Assembly (NCBI RefSeq): GCF_000760735.1
Contig: NZ_JMEX01000008.1
Coordinates: 2,392,877 to 2,456,876 of the forward strand
Origin: Rhodococcoides fascians A44A
GTDB taxonomy: Bacteria; Actinomycetota; Actinomycetes; Mycobacteriales; Mycobacteriaceae
DNA length: 64,000 nt
Direction: 5' to 3'
The position numbers and the translations under genes were made by a program. Below the pieces are notes generated by a model that saw nothing but the letters and a program-made list of their open reading frames with translations, made no database searches and was not told the DNA's origin. Of this stretch, positions 25,679-34,960 are shown one piece after another; position 1 is the first letter of the stretch; each line of letters opens with the position of its first letter.

Positions 25679-27197
25679 CCTCGGCATCGTGCTCGTGGTG
25701 CTCGCCGCCGGGCTACTGCTCGGCAGCGGGACCGCGTCCGCACACGCAAGTCTGATCTCGACGACTCCGACCACCGGAACGCACGTCGACGACGCCCCGA
25801 GCGAGCTGACTCTGCAGCTGAACGAACCCGTCACCCTCATCGAGGGGTCGGCGCAGCTGATCGACGGGGACGGAAAGACATTCGACTTCTCCGACGTACG
25901 CGTGGACGACGGTCGACGCCGAATCGTCCTCGTCCCCGCCGTCACCGTCCAGGACGGTGCGTACCTGGCCACGGCTCGCGTCGTCTCGGCCGACACACAC
26001 GTGGTGTCGTTGTCGATCCAGTTCACCGTCGGATCGGTGACTCAGCAGGGAAAATTCGACGCAGGGGAGTCCGGCGGTGGCGTCGAACAATACCTGAACT
26101 ACCCGGCCAAAACCCTTGCCTATTTGGGCTTGGTGGCCACTGCGGGTGTTCTGCTGTCCTCGTTGCTCGTGTGGAGATCAGCGGTGGGTACGACCCGTTT
26201 TCGGGTGGTGTACCGAATCGGTGCTCTCGCAGTGGCTCTCGGACTGGCAGGCAGACTGTTCGTACTCGTCGCGCAACAATCCGGGGGAGCACGAGAGATC
26301 TCGACCGCCGGACTCGGTACTGTGCTCGTCACGCCGCACGGTTCGGCCTTGCTTGTGGCAGTGGGATTGTCGATGGTTGCGGCCGGAATCGGTCGCACCC
26401 CGATCGTGTTCGGTCTCGTGTACGCCGGCGCGGCGATTCTCGCCGTGACTCTCAGCGGCCACGGCGGCTCTGCCGGAGGATGGCCGTGGGCGTTCCTGGC
26501 GACGCTCCTGCACGTCTACGGCATGACGGTGTGGCTGGGCGGCCTCGCGGTGATGCTGCTCGTACTGCGTGCGGCACCCCGACTGCAGCGATGGCACCGC
26601 ATCGCGACGGTGCACGTCGGACTCGTGGTCGTTGCGGGCCTCGGTCTGTCGCTGCTGCAGGTCCAGCCGCTGCCGGCGCTGTGGAGGACGTCGTACGGAG
26701 CAGTGTTGCTGGCCAAAGTTCTCGCAGTCGCGTTCGTCGTCGGCCTCGGACATCTGGCGTACCGACGATTCCGACGCCGGACCCTTCTCGTGGAAACCGC
26801 AGTGGCCGTGACGGTTCTGGCCCTGACCTCGATCCTGTCCTCGCACACGCCGGCCAAGGACGTGTACACGACGAACATCGCCACCACCCTCGACTTCGGT
26901 TCTTCGGATGTCCTCGACATCGGAATCGACTCGATCAGGCGAGGACCCCAGCAGCTCACCGTCACGTACGAAGGTGCGGGGGCTTCCGACGTCGGCGTCA
27001 GCGCCGACCTGTCCTCGGTGGACGCCAACGTCGCCCGATTGCCCGTCGAACTCACCGAACCTGTGCACGACGGTGACCGAACCATCTGGCGCAGCGAGCA
27101 CCTGGTCGTCCCAGCGCCGGGGGAGTGGAAGGTTTCCATCCGATTCTCAGGCCTGGACGGCCCCAAAGTCGCATCGTTCTTCTACGACGCGATGTAA
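25662..27197 (+). CDS. CopC-CopD fusion, copper uptake/resistance protein
   Basis: 511 aa. The signal ends TASAH, giving a mature N-terminal His (about residue 28) as in CopC. The CopC domain (to about 128) has the conserved LxLNEPV strand and the SADTHVVS motif, whose Asp and His complete the Cu(II) site. About eight membrane helices (CopD, about 145-385) follow, then an extracellular C-terminal beta domain (about 395-505). CopC binds copper and CopD is thought to carry it across the membrane. It overlaps the YcnI gene by 17 bp. Ends the operon. Confidence 0.9.
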   Translation: MARVRDLGIVLVVLAAGLLLGSGTASAHASLISTTPTTGTHVDDAPSELTLQLNEPVTLIEGSAQLIDGDGKTFDFSDVRVDDGRRRIVLVPAVTVQDGAYLATARVVSADTHVVSLSIQFTVGSVTQQGKFDAGESGGGVEQYLNYPAKTLAYLGLVATAGVLLSSLLVWRSAVGTTRFRVVYRIGALAVALGLAGRLFVLVAQQSGGAREISTAGLGTVLVTPHGSALLVAVGLSMVAAGIGRTPIVFGLVYAGAAILAVTLSGHGGSAGGWPWAFLATLLHVYGMTVWLGGLAVMLLVLRAAPRLQRWHRIATVHVGLVVVAGLGLSLLQVQPLPALWRTSYGAVLLAKVLAVAFVVGLGHLAYRRFRRRTLLVETAVAVTVLALTSILSSHTPAKDVYTTNIATTLDFGSSDVLDIGIDSIRRGPQQLTVTYEGAGASDVGVSADLSSVDANVARLPVELTEPVHDGDRTIWRSEHLVVPAPGEWKVSIRFSGLDGPKVASFFYDAM

Positions 27198-27507
27198 CCC
27201 GAGTTTGTCAATATATTCGTTCAGTCTGATTCCGACGTGAGCCGATGTCCGAAATGAGATGGTTCGGCCGGTGGGTCGTTTGCGCAGGTCACGACGGGTC
27301 CACCTCGTCCGTGGTTACTGGATAGTGGCAATAGTCATAGGTATGTAAATTAAACAACTCATCAGTAAGTCGCTATCTTCGAACTCGGTTCAGAGATCCA
27401 CCGTATGGCTCGGCTGGTGGACAGCAACCCTCGTTCAGCGGCGGGGTGCTTCCGAGCAAAACCTGGCTCGCTTCAAACCGAAGCGAGCAAGCGTTGAGAA
27501 GCGAAGG
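27198..27507 (+). promoter_or_regulatory. 310-bp AT-richer leader with competing hairpins before transporter operon
   Basis: No protein gene is certain here. The middle (about 27310-27370) is unusually AT-rich and is the likely promoter. A perfect 9-bp hairpin GCTCGCTTC/GAAGCGAGC lies at 27466-27488, 20 bp before the ATPase start. Its left arm could instead pair with CGAGC at about 27453-27457, so two structures exclude each other. A 30-codon frame from ATG 27404 (MARLVDSN... ending EASKR) runs through these elements and could be a leader peptide. Confidence 0.4.
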
Positions 27508-29121
27508 ATGCAGCCAGTGTCGGAAAGTGCAGTACCCGAGTCGAATTCCATCGTCGACATCGCCGGGTTGGTCGTCGAGTTCGGATCGGGCAAGAACAAG
27601 CACGTCGCCGTCGACGGCGTGGACCTGCAGATCGGACCGAGCGAAGTGGTCGCTGTGGTCGGAGAATCGGGGTCCGGCAAGTCCACTCTCGTATCGGCCA
27701 TCCTCGGGCTGCTCCCCAGTTCCGCGTCCGTCACCTCCGGCACCATTCGTGTGGACGGTTCGGACACCACGAGCTGGAAAGAGAACGACTGGCGAACGAT
27801 CAGAGGACGCCGCATCGGCCTCGTGCCCCAGGACCCGATGTCCAACCTGGATCCGGTGCTACGAATTGGACACCAGGTCGACGAGGCCGTGCGGGCGCAC
27901 AGGCGCCTGCCGCGCGCAGAGGTGCACGACGAGACTGCGTCGGCCTTCACTCGTGCAGGCCTTCCCGGTGCCGAGCGCCGGAAGTATCCGCACCAATTCT
28001 CGGGCGGTATGCGTCAGCGCGCGTTGATCGCCATGGCGTCGGTGAATTCGCCCGCACTGTTGATTGCCGACGAGCCCACTTCAGCGCTCGACGTCACCGT
28101 GCAACGGCGCATCCTCGACAACCTGGCCGAGGTCGTCGCCGGTTCCGGTGCCGCGATTCTTCTCGTCACGCACGACCTTGCGCTCGCCGCCGAACGCGCC
28201 GATCGAATCGTCGTGATGCGTCACGGCCGTGTCGTCGAATCCGGCACTGCAGCTGCGGTATTCGGCCAACCCGAACACGACTACACCCGGGCGCTACTGG
28301 CATCCGTCCCCTCGGCGCGGCCGGTTCGAGAAGCCGCGACCCCGGCTGAGGCGTCGATCGTGCTCGAAGTGAGAAACCTGTCCAAGAGCTTCGGCGGAGT
28401 ACCCGCGGTGGACGACGTGTCCTTCGTTCTCGAGCGAGGCAAGACGCTGGCACTCGTCGGGGAATCCGGCTCGGGAAAGAGCACGACAGCGTGGTCGTGC
28501 CTCGGTCTGAACACCCCGAGTGCGGGCCGCGTATTCTTCGAAGGCACCGATGTCGCGTCGTTGAAGGGGCGCGAACTTCGTGCGTTTCGCAGGCGCGTCC
28601 AGCCGATCTTTCAGGACCCGTACGCCTCGCTCGACCCCACGTACACCGTCGACCGAATCTTGAGAGAGCCCCTGTCTGCGTTCGGTATCGGTGATCGATC
28701 CTCCCGCAAGGCCCGTGCAGCCGAGCTGCTCGACCTTGTGGGACTTGCGGCGGCCACGTTGCGCAGGCGACCGAGTGAACTCTCCGGTGGGCAACGCCAA
28801 CGCGTCGCCATCGCCCGTGCGCTCGCCGCCGAACCCGAGCTGATCGTCTGCGACGAACCGGTTTCCGCGCTCGACGTCCTGGTCCAGGCGCAGGTGCTCG
28901 ACCTGCTGCAGACACTGCAGACAGATCTGGGGTTGACGTACCTGTTCATCTCGCACGACCTCGGCGTCGTGCGCCGGATCGCCGACGACGTGGCCGTGAT
29001 GACCAAAGGGAAGATCGTCGAATACGGCTCGACAACAACGGTGTTCGACAACCCGCAACACGATTACACCCGAGAACTGCTCGGTGCCGTTCCGGGTCTT
29101 CGCGTGCCGATCGAAGTCTGA
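27508..29121 (+). CDS. Fused double ATPase of a second peptide-type ABC transporter
   Basis: 537 aa with two nucleotide-binding domains, as in the ATPase at 13994. Domain 1: Walker A GESGSGKST (about 52-60), signature FSGGMRQRALIAM (about 164). Domain 2: GESGSGKST (about 316-324), signature LSGGQRQRVAIAR (about 427). AAGGATG gives the start at 27508. The gene stands first here, ahead of its binding protein and permeases, the reverse of the order in the 10.5-kb operon. It should energise the importer encoded from 29181 to 32661. Confidence 0.93.
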   Translation: MQPVSESAVPESNSIVDIAGLVVEFGSGKNKHVAVDGVDLQIGPSEVVAVVGESGSGKSTLVSAILGLLPSSASVTSGTIRVDGSDTTSWKENDWRTIRGRRIGLVPQDPMSNLDPVLRIGHQVDEAVRAHRRLPRAEVHDETASAFTRAGLPGAERRKYPHQFSGGMRQRALIAMASVNSPALLIADEPTSALDVTVQRRILDNLAEVVAGSGAAILLVTHDLALAAERADRIVVMRHGRVVESGTAAAVFGQPEHDYTRALLASVPSARPVREAATPAEASIVLEVRNLSKSFGGVPAVDDVSFVLERGKTLALVGESGSGKSTTAWSCLGLNTPSAGRVFFEGTDVASLKGRELRAFRRRVQPIFQDPYASLDPTYTVDRILREPLSAFGIGDRSSRKARAAELLDLVGLAAATLRRRPSELSGGQRQRVAIARALAAEPELIVCDEPVSALDVLVQAQVLDLLQTLQTDLGLTYLFISHDLGVVRRIADDVAVMTKGKIVEYGSTTTVFDNPQHDYTRELLGAVPGLRVPIEV

Positions 29122-29180
29122 AACACAACGGTGCACAACCGAACCTGACCAGGTTCGGGCAAGTCGAATGGAAAGAACAG

Positions 29181-30773
29181 ATGAAACGCACACCCCTGAT
29201 CGGCAGTGCTCTGCTCGCTGTCGCAGCAGTAGTACTGACCGCCTGCGGCGGAGGTTCGTCCAGTGAGGCGTCCGGCGAGCCGTCGGACAACATCCTCCGC
29301 GTCGCGACGCAGAAACCGACATCCATCGTGCCCGGGAACTCAGGCGGGTACTTCGCACTGTCGGTCTCCGAGACCTTGTTCTCCGGACTCGTGAAGTACG
29401 ACAGCGACACCGGGGAACCGGTCAACCTCGTTGCCGACTCGATCGAGACCGAGGATCAGAAGGTCTGGGACATCACGCTGAAGGACGGATGGACCTTCCA
29501 GAACGGCGAGGTCGTCGACGCCGAGTCCTTCTCGCGAGGATGGAACACCACAGCAGACCCAGCCAACGCCTGGGTCGGCAGCTCGCAGCTCGCAGGCATC
29601 GAAGGCTACGACGCGCTCAACCCCGACGAAGGCGCACCGACCGCCGACTCCCTGTCCGGCGTCGAGGTCACCGGGCCGCTGAGCCTCACCGTCACGTTGA
29701 CCAAACCACAGAGCCAGTTCCTGTACCAGATCGGCCAACCGGCGTTCTATCCTCTGCCGGCAGCAGCGCTGGATGATCTCGAAGCCTTCGCGACGAAGCC
29801 GATCGGCAACGGCCCCTACGAGATCAGCGAGCCGTGGACAGGTGGACCGGAGATCAAAACCGTCCGCTACGACGAGTATGGCGGTGAGAAAGCCGAGAAC
29901 GGCGGCGTCACCTTCAAGATCTACACCGGATACGACGTCGCCTACCGCGATTTCCAGGCCGGTGCAGTCGACGTGACCGCACTGCTGCAGCAGGACGTGG
30001 AAAGCGCAAAGGCAACCCTCGGCGACAAGTTCGTCCAGTCAGCCAGCTCCAACTTCACCTACCTCGGGGTGCCGACCTGGAACCCGGCCTACGCGGATCC
30101 GCGAATCCGCCGAGCACTGTCGCTGGCGATCGACCGTCAGGGCATCATCGACGCGCTCCTCGACTCGTCGACCCAGCCATTGACCGATTTCAGTGCGCCG
30201 TCCGGGAACGGCTACCGTGCCGACACCGACTCGACCAACCTCGACTACGACCCTGAACGCGCGAAGCAGCTGTGGGACGAAGCAGGCGGTATCGACGGCC
30301 AGGTGAAGATCACGGTCGTGACCGGCACCGGACGCGACGAGTGGAGTGAGGCCGTCCTCAACCAGTGGGCGACGGTGCTGGGTCTGACCGATGTGACACT
30401 GGAATTCATTCCGTCGGAGAACACCCATGCTGCACTTCGGGGCAGGCAAGTCCCCAACCCGGTGTCGCTCAACACCCCTGTTGCCTACCCGTCGCCGTTC
30501 GCGTTGCTGGGCAATGCATACCGGACCGGAGGCGGCACCAACTACAACGGCTATTCGAACCCCGAATTCGACGCATTGCTGGATCACGCGGCGGCGGCGA
30601 CCAACGAGGAATCGACCCAGTTCTACGACCAGGCCAAGGACATCCTGCTCGACGAGCTTCCGAACATTCCGCTGTGGAGTGCCGGGCGGGCGGTCGCAGT
30701 CGCGGACAACGTAGAGGGCTACACCGAGGATCCGTTCAACAAGAGCCCGTTCACCACGGTGACCGTTGCCTGA
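29181..30773 (+). CDS. Peptide-type ABC transporter substrate-binding lipoprotein
   Basis: 530 aa, family 5 (DppA/OppA). The signal peptide ends VVLTACGG (Cys22). The family block LRVATQKPTSIVPGN and later SLAIDRQGIIDALLD, GNGYRAD and LPNIPLWSA are recognisable. It is not Tat-type, unlike the binding protein at 10519. The genes that follow code for two permeases, a peptidase and a C39-like enzyme, so peptides or amidated compounds are plausible cargo (inference). The permease gene overlaps its last codons. Confidence 0.9.
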   Translation: MKRTPLIGSALLAVAAVVLTACGGGSSSEASGEPSDNILRVATQKPTSIVPGNSGGYFALSVSETLFSGLVKYDSDTGEPVNLVADSIETEDQKVWDITLKDGWTFQNGEVVDAESFSRGWNTTADPANAWVGSSQLAGIEGYDALNPDEGAPTADSLSGVEVTGPLSLTVTLTKPQSQFLYQIGQPAFYPLPAAALDDLEAFATKPIGNGPYEISEPWTGGPEIKTVRYDEYGGEKAENGGVTFKIYTGYDVAYRDFQAGAVDVTALLQQDVESAKATLGDKFVQSASSNFTYLGVPTWNPAYADPRIRRALSLAIDRQGIIDALLDSSTQPLTDFSAPSGNGYRADTDSTNLDYDPERAKQLWDEAGGIDGQVKITVVTGTGRDEWSEAVLNQWATVLGLTDVTLEFIPSENTHAALRGRQVPNPVSLNTPVAYPSPFALLGNAYRTGGGTNYNGYSNPEFDALLDHAAAATNEESTQFYDQAKDILLDELPNIPLWSAGRAVAVADNVEGYTEDPFNKSPFTTVTVA

Positions 30774-31773
30774 GCAGGCACTCGCGGTGGCGGACCGAGA
30801 ACAGCCTCGGTCCGCCTCCACCGCGGGCGCCACGAAGACACGAACTGCACGACGGATTGCGGCGCGGCTAGGCCAGGCCCTGCTGATTCTGATCGGCACG
30901 TCACTCATAGTGTTCGTCGCGGTGTTCGCCCTCCCTGGTGATCCGGTGCAAGCACTGATCGGCGACGCAGTACTGACCGACGCCGTCGAGTCGGCCATCC
31001 GCGCCAAATACCATCTCGACGATCCACTGCTGGTGCAGTACTGGAGCTATGTCTCGGGTATCGCTCGCGGAGACTTCGGTACCACCGTCGGCGGTGAGGA
31101 CGTCGGAACCATTCTCGCGCGTGCCTGGCCGGTAACGATCAAACTTGCTCTGACAGCGTGGGTCCTGGAACTGATCGTCGGTGTCACCGCGGGCACGCTC
31201 GCCGCGCTGCGACCTGGCGGTCTGCTGGACAAAGCGGTACTGGCGGCGACGGTACTGACGCTCGCGGTTCCCACGTTCGTGTTGGCCTTCTTCGTGCAGT
31301 CGATCGTCGGGGTGTCCTGGGGCATCCTCCCGGTGGCCGGAATTTCCGAGGGCTGGCCGACGTCGTACCTGCTGCCTGCAATCTGCCTGGCCACACTGGG
31401 ATTCGGGCCGGTTGCTCGTCTGACTCGGTCGAGTGTGTTGTCGACGCGGTCGGCGGATTTCGTCAGAACTGCTCGTGCCAAGGGCATCTCGACCAGACGA
31501 CTGACGGTGCGGCACATCCTGCGCAATGCCCTCGTGCCCGTAGTGACCTACCTGGGTCTCGATCTCGGTGGCCTACTGGGCGGATCGGTGGTGGTCGAGG
31601 GCATCTTCAATCTCCCCGGTGTCGGCGGCGAACTGTTCACCGGAATCAGCTCACAACAGGGAACCGTGGTGGTCGGGATCGTGTCGGCATTGGTGCTGGT
31701 CGCAGTCGCGGTCAACATCGTCGTCGAGATCGCGCATCACCTGCTCGACCCACGTATTCGACAGGACAAGTAG
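30766..31773 (+). CDS. ABC transporter permease, DppB-like
   Basis: 335 aa from TTG 30766, which overlaps the end of the binding-protein gene by 8 bp; GTG 30787 with an upstream GCAGG is an equally reasonable start and would remove seven residues. Six membrane helices, the VFALPGDPVQ motif near 57-66, and the C-terminal LLGGSVVVEGIFNLPGVG block mark the DppB subunit. The loop FVRTARAKGIS meets the ATPase. The partner DppC-like gene follows immediately. Confidence 0.88.
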   Translation: MPEQALAVADREQPRSASTAGATKTRTARRIAARLGQALLILIGTSLIVFVAVFALPGDPVQALIGDAVLTDAVESAIRAKYHLDDPLLVQYWSYVSGIARGDFGTTVGGEDVGTILARAWPVTIKLALTAWVLELIVGVTAGTLAALRPGGLLDKAVLAATVLTLAVPTFVLAFFVQSIVGVSWGILPVAGISEGWPTSYLLPAICLATLGFGPVARLTRSSVLSTRSADFVRTARAKGISTRRLTVRHILRNALVPVVTYLGLDLGGLLGGSVVVEGIFNLPGVGGELFTGISSQQGTVVVGIVSALVLVAVAVNIVVEIAHHLLDPRIRQDK

Positions 31774-32661
31774 ATGATCCAACTTCCACCCGGGGAAGAC
31801 ATCGAGACCGGACGAGTGTGGACGAGCCTGAAACGCAGCCCCGGCTTCTGGATCGGCGCTCCGATCGTTGCCTTCTTCCTCCTCATCGCAGTACTCCCCG
31901 GCCCGATCGCCGGACTCTTCGGTCACGGGGACCCGCGTGTGTGCGAACTGTCACTGAGCAGGGGCGCTCCCGACTGGTCCACCGGACATCCGTTCGGGTT
32001 CACCGTGCAGGGGTGCGACCTGTTCGCCAGTGTCGTGCACGGCGCTCGTGCATCGATCGTCGTCGGAGTGACGGTGACCCTGCTGACGTCCGTCGTTGCT
32101 GTGGTCCTGGGGATTGCGGCCGGTTACTTCGGCGGGCTCGTCGACGCCTTCGTCTCGCGACTGTCCGAGATCGTCTTCGCGCTACCACTGTTGCTCGGCG
32201 CGATCGTCGTACTCAATTCCATTCAAGGGCGCAGTGTCTGGTTGTTGAGCGTCGTTCTCGCGGTGTTCGCCTGGCCCACCGCCATGCGCGTGACCCGCGG
32301 GGAAGCGTTGTCAATCCGAAACCGCCACTTCATCGTCGCTGCGAGATCGTCCGGTCTCGGGACGTTACGCATACTGGTCAGCCACGTGGTGCCCAACACC
32401 GTCGGCCCGGTCATAGTCCTGGCGACACTGCAGATCGGCGCAGTCATCTCCGCCGAGGCGACGCTGACCTACCTCGGAATCGGCCTGCAACCTCCGGCGC
32501 AGTCGTGGGGTCTGCAATTGTCGGCAGCACAGAACTACTTCCAGGCCGCACCGCACCTGCTGGTGTACCCCGCTGGAGTGCTGACTCTCGCGGTGGCCGG
32601 ATTCGTCGTGCTGGGTGAGTCCATCAGACAGGCGACAACCTCGGATCGAGGGGCGGCATGA
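31774..32661 (+). CDS. ABC transporter permease, DppC-like
   Basis: 295 aa. ATG 31774 directly abuts the TAG of the previous gene. After the first helix comes HPFGFTVQGCDLFASVVHGARASI, the place of the usual GTDxLGRD motif, here altered to GFTVQGCDL; this change is unusual. The loop SGLGTLRILVSHVVPNT and the GIGLQPPAQSWGLQLS end block are typical. It ends in ATGA overlap with the dihydroxyphthalate-decarboxylase-like gene. Confidence 0.87.
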   Translation: MIQLPPGEDIETGRVWTSLKRSPGFWIGAPIVAFFLLIAVLPGPIAGLFGHGDPRVCELSLSRGAPDWSTGHPFGFTVQGCDLFASVVHGARASIVVGVTVTLLTSVVAVVLGIAAGYFGGLVDAFVSRLSEIVFALPLLLGAIVVLNSIQGRSVWLLSVVLAVFAWPTAMRVTRGEALSIRNRHFIVAARSSGLGTLRILVSHVVPNTVGPVIVLATLQIGAVISAEATLTYLGIGLQPPAQSWGLQLSAAQNYFQAAPHLLVYPAGVLTLAVAGFVVLGESIRQATTSDRGAA

Positions 32662-33620
32662 CGCTGACATTCGTCGCGCGGCACTGGGACCACCTGCTGC
32701 CACTCGCGCTGGGAGACGTCACGGCCGAAGGAGTCGACCTGCACTTCGAACGTCGGGACAGCACCCCGAACATCTACGCCGAACCACGAATCGACGTTGC
32801 CGAGACCTCGTTCAGCCAGTACGTCCAACACCGAGCCCGCGGGGACCACTCGGTGACCGCACTACCGGTGTTCGTCATGCAAGGGTTTCGACATCGATGC
32901 ATCATCACTCGCAGCGACTCGCCGTTGCACTCGCTCACACAGTTGCGCGGGGCCACCGTGGGCCTGACCGGATGGCCGGACAGTGGTAACACCTGGACCC
33001 GCGCATTGGTACGGGACGAAGGCGTAGCTCTGGAGGACATCGACTGGCGCGTAGGCCCTTTGACCCCAGCCCACCCAGCCCACGACAGGATCGGGCCCAC
33101 ACGCCCCGGCCCGCACGTGCAGCACCTCGACCACGGTGACACGCTGGTCGGCGGCTTGTCGGACAAGAGCCTGGACGCTGTGATGACCCCGTTCATGCCG
33201 CCGGGTTTCGATGCTGCGGACTCGCTGCTGCGCCCGCTGCTCCCGGATGTCCGAGCGGCCGAAACCGCGTACTACCTGCGGGTCGGGTACGTGCCCGGCA
33301 TTCACGTTCTGGCCGCGCGGACGGCGCTGCTCGACGAATCGCCGGACACCGTCCTGGCCGTCGTACGCGCCATCGAGGACTCGAAGCGTCTCAGCATCCT
33401 GCGTCACAACAAACTCGCCGACGTCACCCCGTGGTTGGTCGACGAACTCCGCACCACCGAGCGGGTGTTCGGCCGCGATTGGATGCCCTACGGATTGGAG
33501 CAGAACAGAACCATGATCTCCGACTTTCTCACCGAGCAGTACGAGCAGGGCCTGCTGGACACGCCCGCTGACGTCGACGCCCTGTTTCCGACCGATATCG
33601 ACGCGGTGGTGGCGTCGTGA
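32658..33620 (+). CDS. 4,5-dihydroxyphthalate decarboxylase-like, cytosolic binding-protein fold
   Basis: 320 aa with no signal peptide. The order of motifs follows the Pht5/DHP-decarboxylase-like family, itself related to periplasmic binding proteins: DVAETSFSQYVQ (about 46-57), TALPVFVMQGFRHRCII (about 68-84), LRGATVGLTGWPDSGNTWTRALVRDEGV (about 95-122). These proteins decarboxylate aromatic acids or are of unknown activity. It is coupled to the permease upstream (ATGA) and the M20 peptidase downstream (GTGA), so it should act on the imported compound or its product. Real activity uncertain. Confidence 0.75.
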   Translation: MTLTFVARHWDHLLPLALGDVTAEGVDLHFERRDSTPNIYAEPRIDVAETSFSQYVQHRARGDHSVTALPVFVMQGFRHRCIITRSDSPLHSLTQLRGATVGLTGWPDSGNTWTRALVRDEGVALEDIDWRVGPLTPAHPAHDRIGPTRPGPHVQHLDHGDTLVGGLSDKSLDAVMTPFMPPGFDAADSLLRPLLPDVRAAETAYYLRVGYVPGIHVLAARTALLDESPDTVLAVVRAIEDSKRLSILRHNKLADVTPWLVDELRTTERVFGRDWMPYGLEQNRTMISDFLTEQYEQGLLDTPADVDALFPTDIDAVVAS

Positions 33621-34960
33621 GCGAGACAGTCGAACTGCTGCAGGCGCTGATTCGCAGTGCCTGCGTCAACGACGGCACCGTGGAGTCGGGTCAGGAGACC
33701 CGCAACGTCGCGGTGCTGCAGCAGTTCTTCGGGGACATCGGCGTCGACTTCGAGGTGGTCGAACCTGCGCCAGGTCGTGCGAGCCTGATCGGCAGGCTAC
33801 GAGGAACCGATCCTCGAGCTCCGTCGGTGGCGCTGGTCGGCCACCTCGACGTGGTTCCGGCCGACCCGTCGGGGTGGACCCACGATCCCTTCGGCGGTGA
33901 GTTGATCGACGGGACCGTCTGGGGCAGAGGCGCAATCGACATGCTCGGACTCGTCGCCTCGATGGCGGTGGTGTTCAAATTGTTCGCGCAGAGCAAGATT
34001 CGGCTACGCGGCGATCTGGTCTTCGCGGCGACGGCCGACGAGGAAGCCGGCGGTACGTGGGGAGCCGGTTGGATCACCAAGAACCGGCCCGAACTCATCG
34101 CGGCGACGTACTCGCTCACCGAGAACGGCGGAATCGTGTTGAGTGAGCAGGATTCGCCCGGCGTCACGCTGACAGTAGGAGAGAAAGGCGGGGCGCCGCG
34201 TCGGTTGGAGATCCACGGGAGACCCGGCCACGGATCGACGCCATGGGGAGCGCGCAACGCGGCGGGTATTGCCGCGGAGGCCGTCACCAGATTACTGAAC
34301 GAACCGGGCCAAGCTGTGGTTCTCGAGCACTGGCAGTCCTTCGTCGAGGCCTCCGACTTCTCTCCGCAACTGCGCGCACGACTGCTCGATCCGACGACTC
34401 TGAACGACGCGCTGAGCGAACTCGGGGATCTGAAGGGCTACGGCCACGCGATGACGCATATGACCGTCTCGCCGAACATCGTCGATGCTGGGGACAAGCG
34501 CAACGTCATACCAGGTCGCGCCACCGTCGGACTCGACATCCGCCTGTTGCCAGGCCAGGACGAGAACGACGTCGAACGTCACCTCAAAACTGTTCTGGAC
34601 GAACTCTTGTCGTCCATCGACGTGATCGAGGAGTTCACCGGTGCCGCGAGCAGCTCGCCCCCTCGAACGGAGTTCTACTCCGTCATCGAGGACGCAATGA
34701 GGCAGTTCTACCCAGGCGCGCATCTTGTTCCGATGATCATGCCCGGTGGTACCGACGGACGCCACCTACGGGCCGCCGGCTCGATCGTCTACGGATTCGG
34801 TCTGTACTCCCGGGAGGTCGACATGGCGTCGTTCCGTAGCCGATTCCACGGTGACGACGAACGCGTCGACGTCGAATCGATCCGACTCACCACCGCAGCC
34901 CTCGAACAGTCGCTGAAGAAGTTTCTAGTGGTGGAATCAACTGAAGGAGAGAGGGAATGA
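33617..34960 (+). CDS. M20-family metallopeptidase/deacylase (ArgE/DapE-like)
   Basis: 447 aa from GTG 33617, overlapping the previous stop. Two-zinc ligands are visible: His76 and Asp78 in GHLDVVPA, Asp108 in GRGAIDM, the catalytic pair Glu142-Glu143 in ADEEAGG, and a late His in GTDGRHLRAAG. The dimerisation domain is in the middle, starting near RRLEIHGRPGHGS. The family removes an acyl group or splits dipeptides in the cytoplasm. With an upstream peptide-type importer, hydrolysis of an imported N-acyl or dipeptide compound is likely. Confidence 0.88.
   Translation: MSETVELLQALIRSACVNDGTVESGQETRNVAVLQQFFGDIGVDFEVVEPAPGRASLIGRLRGTDPRAPSVALVGHLDVVPADPSGWTHDPFGGELIDGTVWGRGAIDMLGLVASMAVVFKLFAQSKIRLRGDLVFAATADEEAGGTWGAGWITKNRPELIAATYSLTENGGIVLSEQDSPGVTLTVGEKGGAPRRLEIHGRPGHGSTPWGARNAAGIAAEAVTRLLNEPGQAVVLEHWQSFVEASDFSPQLRARLLDPTTLNDALSELGDLKGYGHAMTHMTVSPNIVDAGDKRNVIPGRATVGLDIRLLPGQDENDVERHLKTVLDELLSSIDVIEEFTGAASSSPPRTEFYSVIEDAMRQFYPGAHLVPMIMPGGTDGRHLRAAGSIVYGFGLYSREVDMASFRSRFHGDDERVDVESIRLTTAALEQSLKKFLVVESTEGERE

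Noticed and set aside
27198-27507. SAM-type riboswitch in the 310-bp leader
   Set aside because: No conserved SAM-I, SAM-II or SAM-IV core sequences were seen; only simple competing hairpins.
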